DNA of 64,000 bases from Fibrisoma limi BUZ 3. Lineage in GTDB: Bacteria > Bacteroidota > Bacteroidia > Cytophagales > Spirosomataceae. The position numbers were made by a program, and so were the translations under genes. Below, piece by piece: positions 1 to 8,477 of the stretch. The DNA lies in the NCBI RefSeq assembly GCF_000296815.2, contig NZ_CAIT01000005.1, positions 1 to 64,000 of the forward strand, in the 5' to 3' direction. Position 1 is the stretch's first letter; every line of letters starts with the position of its first letter. Under the pieces are notes generated by a model that was not told the DNA's origin, made no database searches, and was given only the letters and a program-made list of their open reading frames with translations.

Positions 1-23
1 TTTTTGTGGGGGTAATGTGTAGA

Positions 24-665
24 TCAAATACGTAGCGAATGCGTCTGCTCACCGTCGGTCTGGAACACCACCTTGCATTGCTGCTGAGCGGCAGGCACAT
101 CGGTAAACAACCAGTTGCGGCCGGTTTTGGCCAGAATGAACAGACCATAATCATCGCCGATAGCGTTGAAGTCGTTCATTGGCTGGCTTTTCAGAAACTG
201 CCCGATGCCGAATTGCCGCGACAGTTGCCGGGTGGTAGCCGGTACGTCGTTCGTTACTAGTCCAATTTCACTGATGCCCTGAAAGATATCCTCGGCCGGC
301 TCGATAAAGCCTGCATCCTGCCGTTCGATGAACTCGACGAGGTTGCCGTTCGTATCGAAAAAGTAGGCGGCCCGGGCTTTCCACTTCGGGAAATAAGCCA
401 CTTTGCAATGCGACGGACTCGTGTCGATATACGGCAGTTGAAACGAGTTCTGGTACTGCTCCAGCGAATAAAGCGGGATGTTGAACGCAAAATGGTACGG
501 CTTGACAGGCTTATTCGTTTGGCGGAACACCAGTTCGCTCCAGCCTACCCGGAACGTAGCGCTCCAGTAAGTATAGCTCACCATTGGCAGCAGCAACTGG
601 TGCGCGTAGAACTGCTGCGTAGCCAAAAGGTCGTTAGTTTCGAGTTCAAGTCGTACGATTTTCAT
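24..665 (-). CDS. VOC family (glyoxalase/bleomycin-resistance fold) protein
   Basis: This 213-residue protein looks like a two-module VOC protein. The first half runs from an N-terminal strand (VRLELETND) to the closing strand LVEFIERQD near residue 115. A second module opens near residue 130 with EIGLVTNDVPATT. The family uses paired beta-alpha-beta-beta-beta modules to hold a metal or small ligand; members include glyoxalases, dioxygenases and resistance proteins. A Glu sits in the closing strand of module one, but I cannot assign all metal ligands, so the substrate is unknown. The ATG at 665 gives the natural start of the first strand. It is the last of a loose run of minus-strand genes and has no obvious operon partner. 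Confidence 0.8.
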   Translation of the reverse strand: MKIVRLELETNDLLATQQFYAHQLLLPMVSYTYWSATFRVGWSELVFRQTNKPVKPYHFAFNIPLYSLEQYQNSFQLPYIDTSPSHCKVAYFPKWKARAAYFFDTNGNLVEFIERQDAGFIEPAEDIFQGISEIGLVTNDVPATTRQLSRQFGIGQFLKSQPMNDFNAIGDDYGLFILAKTGRNWLFTDVPAAQQQCKVVFQTDGEQTHSLRI

Positions 666-876
666 GGCTGGTCATATTGGTTGTGGCTACCGTCAGGCGT
701 AGTCGTTGCGTGGGTTGCCCGCCCTGGCTGAGCGTACGACAGGTGACTATCCATGACAATATAAGTCAATTCGCGCTTATTCATGTCCCCACCACACCTG
801 CGTGCGGGGTTTCGGCCGATGAACAGGCCGCCGGCGGGGCCTGGGCAGAAGGATTTGAATGAATCGTTTCATGGTT

Positions 877-1398
877 TTATACTGATTTCCAGGTCATGAA
901 AGCCGCGTATGCCTGCCCGTCTTCCGTGATTGATACCTTTACCTTCAGCGTGCTGGATGAAGATTCAACGACGGTCCATTCCGATACGTCGGTTGGGTTT
1001 TCGCCGTCGATGATGCGTAGTTTTTTCGATTGATCGTCGTATGACCAGGTGCTGGGTTTGACCGGGTTCGGGTCTGAATCGTCGTCGCAGCGGAGCCGGC
1101 CGGCATCGCCGGTCATCTTGCCGCCCCGCTCAAACGTAACGGTGTTGTCCAGATCGCAGGGGCGGAGGAACCTGGTCAGGTCCGAATCAAGTTTGCCGTC
1201 GCCGTCGAGGTCGATGGCCGGATCGAGCGTGAAAGCAGTCATCTGCCATTTTTTGCCCACAAAGTTGGGGGCTGACGTACCGTTGCCGGGCTGGCCGGGT
1301 TGCGGTTCAACGCCGTCTTTCGTTTTGTCACAGGCGGCTGTGAACAGGAGCAGGCCAAGCAGAATTGACCAGAGGGTGAGGGTTGATGTGCGGTTCAT
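877..1398 (-). CDS. Putative lipoprotein, lipocalin-like
   Basis: This 173-residue protein has a signal sequence ending in a lipobox (TAAC, Cys about residue 23), so it is probably a lipid-anchored envelope protein. The mature part starts with a Pro/Gly/Asn-rich linker. It continues with KKWQMTAFTLDPAIDLDGDG and later paired strands (TWSYDDQSKKLRIID, STLKVKVSI), the pattern of the lipocalin-like lipoproteins common in Bacteroidota. The DLDGDGKLDSD stretch resembles a calcium-loop sequence. The ligand and role are unknown. It is monocistronic: a gap with an inverted repeat separates it from the cupin gene upstream. Confidence 0.75.
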   Translation of the reverse strand: MNRTSTLTLWSILLGLLLFTAACDKTKDGVEPQPGQPGNGTSAPNFVGKKWQMTAFTLDPAIDLDGDGKLDSDLTRFLRPCDLDNTVTFERGGKMTGDAGRLRCDDDSDPNPVKPSTWSYDDQSKKLRIIDGENPTDVSEWTVVESSSSTLKVKVSITEDGQAYAAFMTWKSV

Positions 1399-1447
1399 GT
1401 TGTGTATTTGTTGTTGGTTGTTATTGGTTCAATCGGGTAGGTTGTAA

Positions 1448-1493
1448 GTTCCAGGTTTGATATTCAGACACCGGGTGTCATCAAACCTGGAAC
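1448..1493. repeat. Nested inverted repeat between lipoprotein and cupin genes
   Basis: Perfect 14-bp outer arms (GTTCCAGGTTTGAT and its complement) enclose an inner GACAC-CGG-GTGTC hairpin. There is no T-run on either side, so it is not a classic intrinsic terminator. The arms have the AACCTGGAAC-type composition seen in other intergenic repeats here. It lies 12 bp beyond the end of the cupin gene, so it may form the 3' end of that transcript. Confidence 0.6.
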
Positions 1494-1504
1494 CTGAAAC
1501 TCGA

Positions 1505-1981
1505 TTAGTGCACGTACTTGATGCCGTAACGGGTCGATGTTTCCAGGAATACGTTCATGACTTCGGCGGGCATGGGACCTTCGGGTTTCGGCGGCATGAT
1601 GGCTTCCGTAGCTTCTTCGCTCAGTTCATAGAAAAAGTTGACAAAGTTGCCGGGCGTCATATACACCAGAATGTTGGCCGTCGGGCTGATGACGCTGTAG
1701 GCGTGGGGAACCTGGCGGGGCAGAAACACCGTCTGACCGGCGGTAGCCTCGATGGTTTTGTCGCCGACCGTTACGCGCAGCACGCCTTCCTTGACGTAGA
1801 ACATTTCGTCTTCCAGTTCGTGAATGTGCATGGGTGGCTCAGAGCCGGGACGCATGTTGAATTCGACCAGGGAGAAAGCGCCGTTGGTTTGCTCGTTGCT
1901 AACGTGTACACGCATCAGGTACCCGCTGAAGTACCGAATAGCGCCGGTTTGGGCAATAGGTTGTGAAAGTTCAGTTGTCAT
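1505..1981 (-). CDS. Cupin-domain protein (quercetinase-like)
   Basis: This 158-residue single-domain cupin contains the first cupin motif, PPMHIHELEDEMFYVKEG (His-x-His then Glu, about residues 53-64). The second motif follows around PRQVPHAY near residue 90. These supply the usual three-His/one-Glu metal site. Homologous single-domain cupins are annotated as quercetin-dioxygenase-like or as small-molecule binding proteins; the real substrate cannot be read from sequence. It has no signal peptide, so it is presumably cytoplasmic. It starts at the ATG at 1981, after about 160 bp of gene-free sequence. Confidence 0.85.
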   Translation of the reverse strand: MTTELSQPIAQTGAIRYFSGYLMRVHVSNEQTNGAFSLVEFNMRPGSEPPMHIHELEDEMFYVKEGVLRVTVGDKTIEATAGQTVFLPRQVPHAYSVISPTANILVYMTPGNFVNFFYELSEEATEAIMPPKPEGPMPAEVMNVFLETSTRYGIKYVH

Positions 1982-2143
1982 GGCTGTTAAAATAGAGGTC
2001 TGTGTTTTGGTTGATGGCTCAAAGTTGGGGCGCTACGGCGCGTATTCTATGGACCACTCCAGTCAACCGGAAAAACGGACCGATGAAACGAGTTTTCGCG
2101 GTAACCAGGCGACTTAGACTGGAGCACTGAAGTCGACAGCCAT

Positions 2144-2172
2144 AAAAAAACGACCACGGTAAACCGTGGTCG
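2144..2172 (-). terminator. Intrinsic terminator of the barrel-protein gene
   Basis: On the minus strand a 10-bp stem (CGACCACGGT with its complement, 2-nt loop) is followed directly by seven T residues. It lies 35 bp past the stop codon of the gene ending at 2207. Confidence 0.9.
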
Positions 2173-2206
2173 CTGTTGGTGAATGTGAGATGACATTCGG
2201 GCGCGA

Positions 2207-2914
2207 TCAGAACGCAAAACCGGCTGTGATTTGCCAGAGACTTGTTTTACCCGTGAAGCGGGCGTCGTTGCTGGGCGTTTTCAAACCGACTGACGAGAAA
2301 TCGGACAGGCTGCCTTCGTAACGGAGGTCGAGCTGCAAGCCCAATAGTGAAAGGCCACCCCCGGCCTGGTAGCCAAACACCGCCTGTTTGGCCGTTTTGT
2401 CAATCGACTGGGTCGTATATTGCTTGAAAGCCTCTTTCAGGCTGTTATTCTCAGAAACCGTGAGCGAAGCGATGGGACCGGCGTTGAACCGCAGGGGACC
2501 CAGCCGGAAGCCTACCAGCAAAGGAATGTCGAACGTAGTAAACTTGACATTCACCTGCTGGGTCATGAGGCCCGTCTGCACAAGGTCAAATGTTCCCCCC
2601 TTCGACGATAGCAGCAACTCCGGCTGTAGGAAAACCTTGTTGCCCAGCCGTACGAATACCCCTCCGACAATTCCCGTCGTGCGTGAGTTGTTCGACTGGA
2701 AAAAGTCATAAACGACCTGCCCGCCCGACAGCACCGGCATGCCGTTCTCCATGAGTCGGGGTGTTCGAAACTCCAGGGTGTTTAATTGTGAAAAGTTAGC
2801 CCCGACTTTCAGGCCTATTGACATTTTCTTGCCCGACTGCGCCTGGCAGGGTAGGGTGGGGATAAGGGCTGACAAACTAAGCGAAACCGCGAGTACTGTT
2901 GAGCGAAAAGACAT
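2207..2914 (-). CDS. Outer-membrane beta-barrel protein (PorT/OMP_b-brl_2 type)
   Basis: Read from the ATG at 2914, this 235-residue protein begins with a clear Sec signal peptide (MSFRSTVLAVSLSLSALIP...CQAQ). An in-frame start at 2974 would add 20 residues that do not look like a leader, so I reject it. The mature chain shows amphipathic strands typical of small Bacteroidota barrels: MSIGLKVGANFS at the start, repeated alternating segments (VGGVFVRLGNKVFLQPELLLSS, FDIPLLVGFRLG) and a terminal aromatic strand WQITAGFAF. Such proteins sit in the outer membrane; many are of unknown function. The gene stands alone and ends in a strong terminator. Confidence 0.85.
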   Translation of the reverse strand: MSFRSTVLAVSLSLSALIPTLPCQAQSGKKMSIGLKVGANFSQLNTLEFRTPRLMENGMPVLSGGQVVYDFFQSNNSRTTGIVGGVFVRLGNKVFLQPELLLSSKGGTFDLVQTGLMTQQVNVKFTTFDIPLLVGFRLGPLRFNAGPIASLTVSENNSLKEAFKQYTTQSIDKTAKQAVFGYQAGGGLSLLGLQLDLRYEGSLSDFSSVGLKTPSNDARFTGKTSLWQITAGFAF

Positions 2915-3041
2915 TGGATGGCGTAAGGAGTTAGTTATACTACCAAAGATGCCGGGTTGGTGACAGATGGACAACCGCCGACTGTCCGAACTGGTATAAC
3001 CGCTGGTTGGAATGCGGTAGTTGCGGTGTCAGTTGCAACAC

Positions 3042-3079
3042 AAAAACGCCCGGCCGTCGGGATGGACCGAAGCCGGGCG
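3042..3079 (-). terminator. Intrinsic terminator after the cupin / small-ORF transcript
   Basis: On the minus strand the arms CGCCCGGC and GCCGGGCG form a GC-rich stem around a roughly 17-nt loop, followed by TTTTTG. It lies 35 bp beyond the stop of the 44-codon ORF, so a transcript starting at the upstream cupin gene would include that ORF. Confidence 0.75.
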
Positions 3080-3114
3080 AAATGGAATGGAAGCGTTGCC
3101 GGTGTGCCGGCGGC

Positions 3115-3249
3115 TTACATGATGAACGTACGTTGCGACATCTCCTCCAGGTTCGAGAACTGATAGGCCTCCGAAGGCGATGCATAAGCGGGCTGGTAGC
3201 CGGTAAGCCGGCCGATCCACCGGCGAAGTTTAAGTATGAGCAGTTGCAT
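3115..3249 (-). CDS. Possible small protein of 44 residues
   Basis: A short ORF starts with ATG at 3249, only 7 bp beyond the stop of the cupin gene, and ends 35 bp before a terminator. The product has a basic, hydrophobic N-terminus (MQLLILKLRRWIGRL) followed by a Tyr/Ser/Glu-rich tail ending TFIM. The tight spacing on the same strand and the terminator placement argue that it is translated. I recognise no family. The sequence could be a chance ORF, because only length and position support it. Confidence 0.4.
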   Translation of the reverse strand: MQLLILKLRRWIGRLTGYQPAYASPSEAYQFSNLEEMSQRTFIM

Positions 3250-3256
3250 AATGTTG

Positions 3257-3826
3257 TTAGCGGATCATAACGTACCGCCGATGCAGGGTGGCGGCAACCC
3301 CTTTTTCTATGGCCTTGCGGGATAACCAGCGCATAACCGGGGCCGCCAGAAACAACCAGCGGGGTAGTCCCGAATCGTCGAGTGTGTAGAGATAGCCCAT
3401 CGCAAGCGGACTCCTCGGAATGCCCGTCCGGTGGCTGTACTGACCATCGCAGGCCAGCCCGTAGGCAATCTGGATCGATTGCTCGAAATTAGGACAGCCG
3501 GGAGCGATCTCCCACCGAAACTGGCAGGTCTGAGCTGACCGATTCGTGATGCGATGCCGCGTTCCGGGCAGTATGGTTATCGACTCGCCGGGCTTCAGGT
3601 GAACAAACTGTTTGTTAATCAGGAGGGTCAATTCCCCATCCAGACACGTAAACGTCTCCTCATGCTGGTGCTGGGCATGGGCTGGTACGTTCCCGTTTGG
3701 GGGCAGAATAACCTCAAGCAACGTATGACGCCCCTGGCTCTCGCTGCTGGTCTCGATGAATGTAATGTAGTCCCGGGCGGCCGGGTTGCGGATTGTTCTC
3801 AGAACGTGTCTTCCATGAGTAACCAT
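3257..3826 (-). CDS. Cupin-domain protein
   Basis: This 189-residue protein has a cupin barrel in its first 115 residues. Motif one is AHAQHQHEETFTCLDGE (about residues 50-66) and motif two includes PGTRHRITN (about 88-96), giving the usual His/His/Glu/His metal ligands. After the barrel the chain carries an unusual tail with a hydrophobic stretch (LPRWLFLAAPVMRWLSRKAIEKG) that could touch a membrane. Similar proteins are annotated only as cupins; no substrate can be inferred. It is probably cotranscribed with the small ORF that follows. The upstream region is gene-free for about 500 bp. Confidence 0.8.
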   Translation of the reverse strand: MVTHGRHVLRTIRNPAARDYITFIETSSESQGRHTLLEVILPPNGNVPAHAQHQHEETFTCLDGELTLLINKQFVHLKPGESITILPGTRHRITNRSAQTCQFRWEIAPGCPNFEQSIQIAYGLACDGQYSHRTGIPRSPLAMGYLYTLDDSGLPRWLFLAAPVMRWLSRKAIEKGVAATLHRRYVMIR

Positions 3827-4349
3827 GATGTGGAGCGTTTTGGCTAAACGTAAAGAGTCTTTTTATATGAAATGGGTTGTACGATGTCAAAAAAATATTG
3901 CACTGGTTACGGCTGCGTCGGCAGATCATCCTGCCTTCTTTTTCGGATTAGCTTCAATTTTATCATCATTTAGTGAAAAAAATTTTACTTATCCGTGCAC
4001 CTTTCGGGCTATACGTTATGGCTGATGGTACCGTGCAGAACACCTCCATGTAGCCGGGAGATGAATGCAAACATCCGTATTGCGGGCAGGCGGATCAACT
4101 AAATTGGTATGAAGTGCCACGTATTGCCGCTGAATGGGCAATCTGGCCGTACGAAATGTGTACCTGCCGGCCTGTTTTGCGTTGTTTATGCCAATAAGAT
4201 GGGACTTTTTGAGCAGAAAAGCTACAAGCATCAAACCAGATGCAAGCACATACAGCACTCTGCAAACTAGTACATGTCAATTGCCTTTGATTGAAACCTG
4301 ATCGTTGAAGTCAGATTAAGGATTGACAGTAAAATGAGGATCTTTGTAC
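3827..4349. other. Gene-free region, divergent promoters expected
   Basis: About 520 bp lie between the divergent cupin and helicase genes. The part around 3840-4010 is AT-rich. The only ORFs are short, low-quality and overlap one another in several frames. I see no tRNA, hairpin terminator or repeat. GATCTTTG at 4339-4346, just before the helicase ATG, is one base off the local -7 consensus. Confidence 0.5.
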
Positions 4350-6248
4350 ATGGATTATTTTATAAATCTGCTTGATTTACTAAAGCTCGAACGCGAAGAA
4401 GACCGGAATCAATACCGAAAACTCACCGAAACCACCTCCATTACCGAACGCCGGGCCAATGGCATGACCTGGTATCCAGTCGCGATTCGCGGCTCTGAAC
4501 TAGGTCGGGGCGATTACCTGACTGTTGAACTCGAACGCACGACGCATCAGGAGATTCCGCATCAGTTTCGTTTCGGCATGCCCGCCGTCCTGTTCAGTAA
4601 TCACGATCCAAAAAATGATCGTGCAGAAGGCACCATTTCACACCAGAGTGGCAATCGGCTTAAACTCACCCTGCGCGTGGATGAACTTCCTGACTGGTCG
4701 CGGGACGGAAAGCTGGGCGTGGAACTGCTGTTCGACGACAACAGCTATGATGAAATGGAGCAGGCTCTGAAAACGGCCAGTACGTTGAGCCGGAAATCGG
4801 ACCATCGGCTCATTAATATTCTGACCGGCGAACAATCACCAACGTTTCGGTCTGAGGTAGCAGAGCTTTCCCTGCCCCAACTGAATCCGAGCCAGGTAGC
4901 CGCCGTCGACAAGATCCGGTCGGCCAACGAGCTGGCCATTGTTCACGGCCCGCCGGGCACCGGCAAAACCACAACGATCGTGCAGGCCATCAAAGCGCTG
5001 ATCAGGCAGGCCAATCAGAAAGTGCTGGTGGTCGCGCCCAGCAACACCGCCGTCGATTTGCTGAGTGAGCGACTACACGACCAGGGGCTGAACGTACTGC
5101 GGGTGGGCAACCCGGCCCGGGTGTCAGAACGGCTGATGGCGCTCACGCTCGATCATAAGGTGAACGAACATCCGTATATGAAGGAGGCCAAGAAGCTGAA
5201 GAAACAGGCGAATGAGTTCCGAAACATGGCCCATAAATACAAGCGTCAGTTCGGGAAGGCCGAACGTGAGCAGCGAAAAGCCCTGTTCGACGAGGCCCAC
5301 CGGATTATGAAGGACGTCGCTAATTCGGAGCAGTACGTCATTGATGATCTCATTGCCAGGGCTCAGGTGATCACCGCTACGTTGGTAGGGGCCAACCACC
5401 ACACCGTTCGGAATCTGACGTACCATACCGTCGTCATCGACGAGGCCGGTCAGGCGCTCGAACCGGCCTGCTGGATTCCGATCCTGAAAGCGCAGAAAGT
5501 CGTGCTGGCCGGGGATCATTGCCAACTGCCACCGACCATCAAATCGCCCGAAGCGGCCCGGCGCGGGTTGAGTGAGACCCTGCTCGAAAAATGTATAGCC
5601 ATGCACCCCGAAGCGGTTTCTTTACTTGATGAGCAATATCGGATGCACGAGCACATCATGGGCTACTCCTCGGAGGTGTTCTACGAGAAAAAGCTGAAGG
5701 CCCACGCGTCGGTAGCCCGCCATACCCTGTTCGACGGTGATACGTCGCTGGTGTTTGTGGATACGGCTGGTTGCGGTTTCGACGAGAAACTCGACGGCAC
5801 CAGTTCCACCAACCCCGACGAAGCAGCCCTGCTGGTAAAACACCTGACCCAGCTCGTAGCGGACCTTAGTACGTACTACAAACCGCAGGACTTCCCGACG
5901 ATCGCCGTCATCTCGCCCTACAAACAACAAATTGCCATTCTGAAAGAACAGATAGCGAACACTCCGGAGTTACAGCCCTATAGCCACGTGATTTCAGTGA
6001 ACACCATCGACAGTTTTCAGGGGCAGGAGCGGGATATTGTCTACATCTCGATGGTCCGCAGCAACGCTGACGGCGATATTGGCTTTCTGGCCGACATCCG
6101 GCGCATGAACGTCGCGATGACGCGGGCTCGTAAGAAACTGGTCATTGTCGGCGACAGCGCTACGTTGGCGGGGCTTCCATTCTACGCCGACTTCATTGCG
6201 TATGCTGAAGCACTCGATACCTACCAAAGCGCCTGGGAATGGCTGTGA
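4350..6248 (+). CDS. Superfamily 1 DNA/RNA helicase (IGHMBP2/UPF1-like AAA protein)
   Basis: This 632-residue ATP-dependent helicase of the UPF1/IGHMBP2 type has an N-terminal beta-barrel-like region (residues 1-180), then a Q-motif-like LNPSQVAAV. Walker A (GPPGTGKTTT) is near residue 201 and motif Ia (VVAPSNTAVDLL) follows. Motif II reads VIDEAGQALEP near 361, followed by LAGDHCQLPP (motif III), QYRMH, and the C-terminal motifs ISPYKQQ, VNTIDSFQGQERDIV and NVAMTRARKKLVIVGD. All core motifs are intact, so it should be active in nucleic-acid unwinding or RNA metabolism. I use the ATG at 4350; a TTG six bases upstream is also in frame. It is monocistronic. Confidence 0.92.
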   Translation: MDYFINLLDLLKLEREEDRNQYRKLTETTSITERRANGMTWYPVAIRGSELGRGDYLTVELERTTHQEIPHQFRFGMPAVLFSNHDPKNDRAEGTISHQSGNRLKLTLRVDELPDWSRDGKLGVELLFDDNSYDEMEQALKTASTLSRKSDHRLINILTGEQSPTFRSEVAELSLPQLNPSQVAAVDKIRSANELAIVHGPPGTGKTTTIVQAIKALIRQANQKVLVVAPSNTAVDLLSERLHDQGLNVLRVGNPARVSERLMALTLDHKVNEHPYMKEAKKLKKQANEFRNMAHKYKRQFGKAEREQRKALFDEAHRIMKDVANSEQYVIDDLIARAQVITATLVGANHHTVRNLTYHTVVIDEAGQALEPACWIPILKAQKVVLAGDHCQLPPTIKSPEAARRGLSETLLEKCIAMHPEAVSLLDEQYRMHEHIMGYSSEVFYEKKLKAHASVARHTLFDGDTSLVFVDTAGCGFDEKLDGTSSTNPDEAALLVKHLTQLVADLSTYYKPQDFPTIAVISPYKQQIAILKEQIANTPELQPYSHVISVNTIDSFQGQERDIVYISMVRSNADGDIGFLADIRRMNVAMTRARKKLVIVGDSATLAGLPFYADFIAYAEALDTYQSAWEWL

Positions 6249-6638
6249 GGGCACCTGTCGGTACGTTGCTTTGACGGACTATTTGCATCGTTTGTCGGTA
6301 TTACATGAGAGACAGCCATACGGTCTGGCAGAGTCGAAAGGAAGCCTCATTTTCATGCTTGAAAAAGCGAGAGGTTTTGGTTAGTCACGTAGTCTGAACG
6401 GGTAATTTTTCAATGGCTCTTAACGCGATTGTAGTCGGGGTGTTCCCGGTACGCGCAGTCGCACCTGTTTTTTCTGACCTTTTCCGCCGGTTCAAAGGCG
6501 TCAGATAACAATTCATACAGGAAAGCAAGCACTTGGTGCGAATTTACATAGCAGACGGACGCTTCACCCACCACCTTTGTATCGTCAAGCACAAAAAACA
6601 AGACAGAATCTTCCTCTTTTTAACCAACAACAACTACA
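6249..6638. other. Gene-free region
   Basis: About 390 bp lie between the helicase and the barrel-protein gene. A 63-codon minus-strand ORF (6410-6601) has no recognisable family and no good context, and I do not call it. CACCTTTG near 6572 is a weak match to the -7 box and may belong to the barrel gene. I see no strong terminator behind the helicase. Confidence 0.45.
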
Positions 6639-7169
6639 ATGAAACAACTACTTACTTTCGCTACCGCGCTGTTTTTGAGCGCATTTGCTACCAGCTCATT
6701 TGCCCAGTCGTACAAGAACGGCGATAACCTCCTGAACGTCGGTATCGGTCTGGGGGCTTACACGGCCGGCGGACTGCCCATCGGCGCATCATTCGAGAAG
6801 GGCATTACTGACCAGATCAGCGTTGGCGGTTCGTTCGATTTCGCCCGCTACGGTTACAACTACGGTGGCTACAAATGGAACTACACGTTTATGTACATTG
6901 GTGCCCGGGCTTCGTACCATGCCGGTGAACTGCTCAATATCAGCAACGACAAATTTGACCCATACGCTGGGGTATCGCTGGGTTTCCGGGCCGCTTCGTA
7001 TAAGGACAACTCCGGTTATTCAGACAACTACTACAACCCGTATAACAGCGGTCTGTTCCTGGGGCTGCACATCGGTAGCCGCTACCGGTTCAGTGAAAAA
7101 CTTGGGGTGTTCGGCGAGGTAGGCTACGGGATCGCAGCCCTGAAACTCGGCCTGAGCGCAAAATTCTAA
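6639..7169 (+). CDS. Outer-membrane beta-barrel protein
   Basis: This 176-residue protein has a textbook signal peptide (MKQLLTFATALFLSAFATSSFAQ, cut about residue 23). The mature protein is a small barrel: DNLLNVGIGLGAY, PIGASFEKGI, QISVGGSFDFARY, a Tyr/Gly/Asn-rich surface loop (YGYNYGGYKWNYT), FMYIGARASYHA, a second Tyr/Asn loop, and terminal strands KLGVFGEVGYGIAALKLGLSAKF. It belongs to the general opacity/OmpX-like barrel group; its function is unknown. It is transcribed alone and is closed by a strong terminator just downstream. Confidence 0.85.
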   Translation: MKQLLTFATALFLSAFATSSFAQSYKNGDNLLNVGIGLGAYTAGGLPIGASFEKGITDQISVGGSFDFARYGYNYGGYKWNYTFMYIGARASYHAGELLNISNDKFDPYAGVSLGFRAASYKDNSGYSDNYYNPYNSGLFLGLHIGSRYRFSEKLGVFGEVGYGIAALKLGLSAKF

Positions 7170-7200
7170 AAATACTACATAGAGTTTGGATAGAAGGCTG

Positions 7201-7235
7201 ACTCCCCGGCGACCCTGTCGCCGGGGAGTTTTTTG
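7201..7235 (+). terminator. Intrinsic terminator of the barrel-protein gene
   Basis: A perfect 13-bp stem (ACTCCCCGGCGAC and its complement, CCT loop) is followed by a run of T. It isolates the barrel gene from the histidine-kinase cluster. Confidence 0.93.
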
Positions 7236-7352
7236 TTACGTCTATGACCGTTGTGACAAACGGACTACAATTCATCAGGTTTTATCCTCAATTCATTCAG
7301 GCTGATACGCAATTCATACATTCCATTGGGAGGATGTTTTGCCGATTCCTGT

Positions 7353-7360
7353 TAAGTTTG
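7353..7360 (+). promoter_or_regulatory. Bacteroidota-type -7 box for the kinase cluster
   Basis: TAAGTTTG matches the TAnnTTTG consensus, with a TTG 24 bases upstream (7326-7328). Transcription would start near 7366, which leaves only the ATG at 7373 usable and excludes the earlier in-frame ATG at 7244. Confidence 0.5.
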
Positions 7361-7372
7361 ATAATAGTCAGC

Positions 7373-8443
7373 ATGAACGTTTTCATTAACCGAACACTAT
7401 TTTTCTTTTCCAAACCGGAGTGGTGGTACCACGTCCTGATGATGCCGTTGCTGTTTCCACTTGGCAACTACTACTTCATCGGAACGCGTTACTTCGACGA
7501 TACCCGGGTGTGTCTGGTTGGAACGGCTATTATCTTCGTTTTATACTGGATATCAATCGTTTTGCTGACGCTGGTGGTTCGGAGCGTGATCCGGTGGTAT
7601 CCGGATGTGCGGCAGACCTTGCCCCGGACGTTCGTAATGCTGGTGCTGGTGGGCTTGGTAACGGCGCTGCTGGCCCTCTTCGACGTGTGGGTGTACAGCC
7701 TGGTGCCGCTGACCGGCGTCCGGTTTTCATGGGAAACCGTGAAACCAATCTGGGCGCTGGGGCTTGTGTTCGACGTATCGATGTGCCTGACGCTGACGAT
7801 GCTTTATACCTACACGAAGTGGCACGAGAACCAGGCCGAAACGGAACAGCTTAAACGCGAGGCTCTCCAGCACCAGTTCGATACGCTCAAGAATCAGATC
7901 AATCCGCATTTTCTGTTCAACAGCCTCAACTCGCTCTCATCGCTGATCGGCGAAGACACCGAACGGGCCGAACAGTTTGTCGATCAGTTGGCGAAGGTTT
8001 ACCGCTATCTGTTGCAGTCCAATACCCGGGATCTAGTCCCTCTCCGGACGGAACTGGATTTCATCACGGCCTATATCAATCTGCTGCAAACCCGGCACGG
8101 AAACAGCCTGCAGGTTGAGCAGGTGGTTGATCCGGCGTATCTGGAAAGCAGTCTGCCACCGCTAAGCCTCCAGGTGCTGATCGATAATGCCATCAAGCAT
8201 AATGTTATGCTGGCCGACAAACCGCTTTACATTTCGATCCGCACGATGCCCGGGGGCCAGTTGCAGGTGGTTAATAACGTCCAGCGAAAGACCCGTCGGT
8301 TCGAAACCCACCGGTCGGGGCTGGCCAACCTGATGGCAAAATATCGGCTACTGAGTACCACCCCAATCGGGATTGAACAGACGGAGGTAAATTTCGGGGT
8401 CACGCTGCCTTTACTTACCGTTTCCGGCGTATTGACCTCCTGA
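7373..8443 (+). CDS. LytS-type sensor histidine kinase (first paralogue)
   Basis: This membrane sensor kinase of the LytS/YpdA class has four N-terminal hydrophobic segments within residues 1-150, then a short coiled segment. The His_kinase box NQINPHFLFNSLNSL follows with the phospho-acceptor His near residue 179, and a HATPase region (LIDNAIKHN) lies near 265. The start at 7373 gives 356 residues, matching the 357 of the paralogue downstream; the ATG at 7244 would add 43 unmatched residues. It probably phosphorylates the LytTR regulator encoded at 9721. The stimulus is unknown, and no periplasmic sensor domain is visible. A 49-bp stretch over the His box is identical in both kinases. Confidence 0.92.
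   Translation: MNVFINRTLFFFSKPEWWYHVLMMPLLFPLGNYYFIGTRYFDDTRVCLVGTAIIFVLYWISIVLLTLVVRSVIRWYPDVRQTLPRTFVMLVLVGLVTALLALFDVWVYSLVPLTGVRFSWETVKPIWALGLVFDVSMCLTLTMLYTYTKWHENQAETEQLKREALQHQFDTLKNQINPHFLFNSLNSLSSLIGEDTERAEQFVDQLAKVYRYLLQSNTRDLVPLRTELDFITAYINLLQTRHGNSLQVEQVVDPAYLESSLPPLSLQVLIDNAIKHNVMLADKPLYISIRTMPGGQLQVVNNVQRKTRRFETHRSGLANLMAKYRLLSTTPIGIEQTEVNFGVTLPLLTVSGVLTS
7901..7949 (+). repeat. 49-bp exact direct repeat, copy 1
   Basis: The bases covering the histidine box and the following serine-rich segment are identical to 9191-9239. The flanking sequence has diverged clearly, so identity is limited to this block. Confidence 0.9.
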
Positions 8444-8477
8444 CAACCCAGCCGAGTAGCCCTGATCCCGAAAGCTG

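Noticed and set aside
6410-6601. 63-codon minus-strand ORF in the gap behind the helicase
   Set aside because: No recognisable sequence, no promoter or terminator, and no neighbour on its strand.
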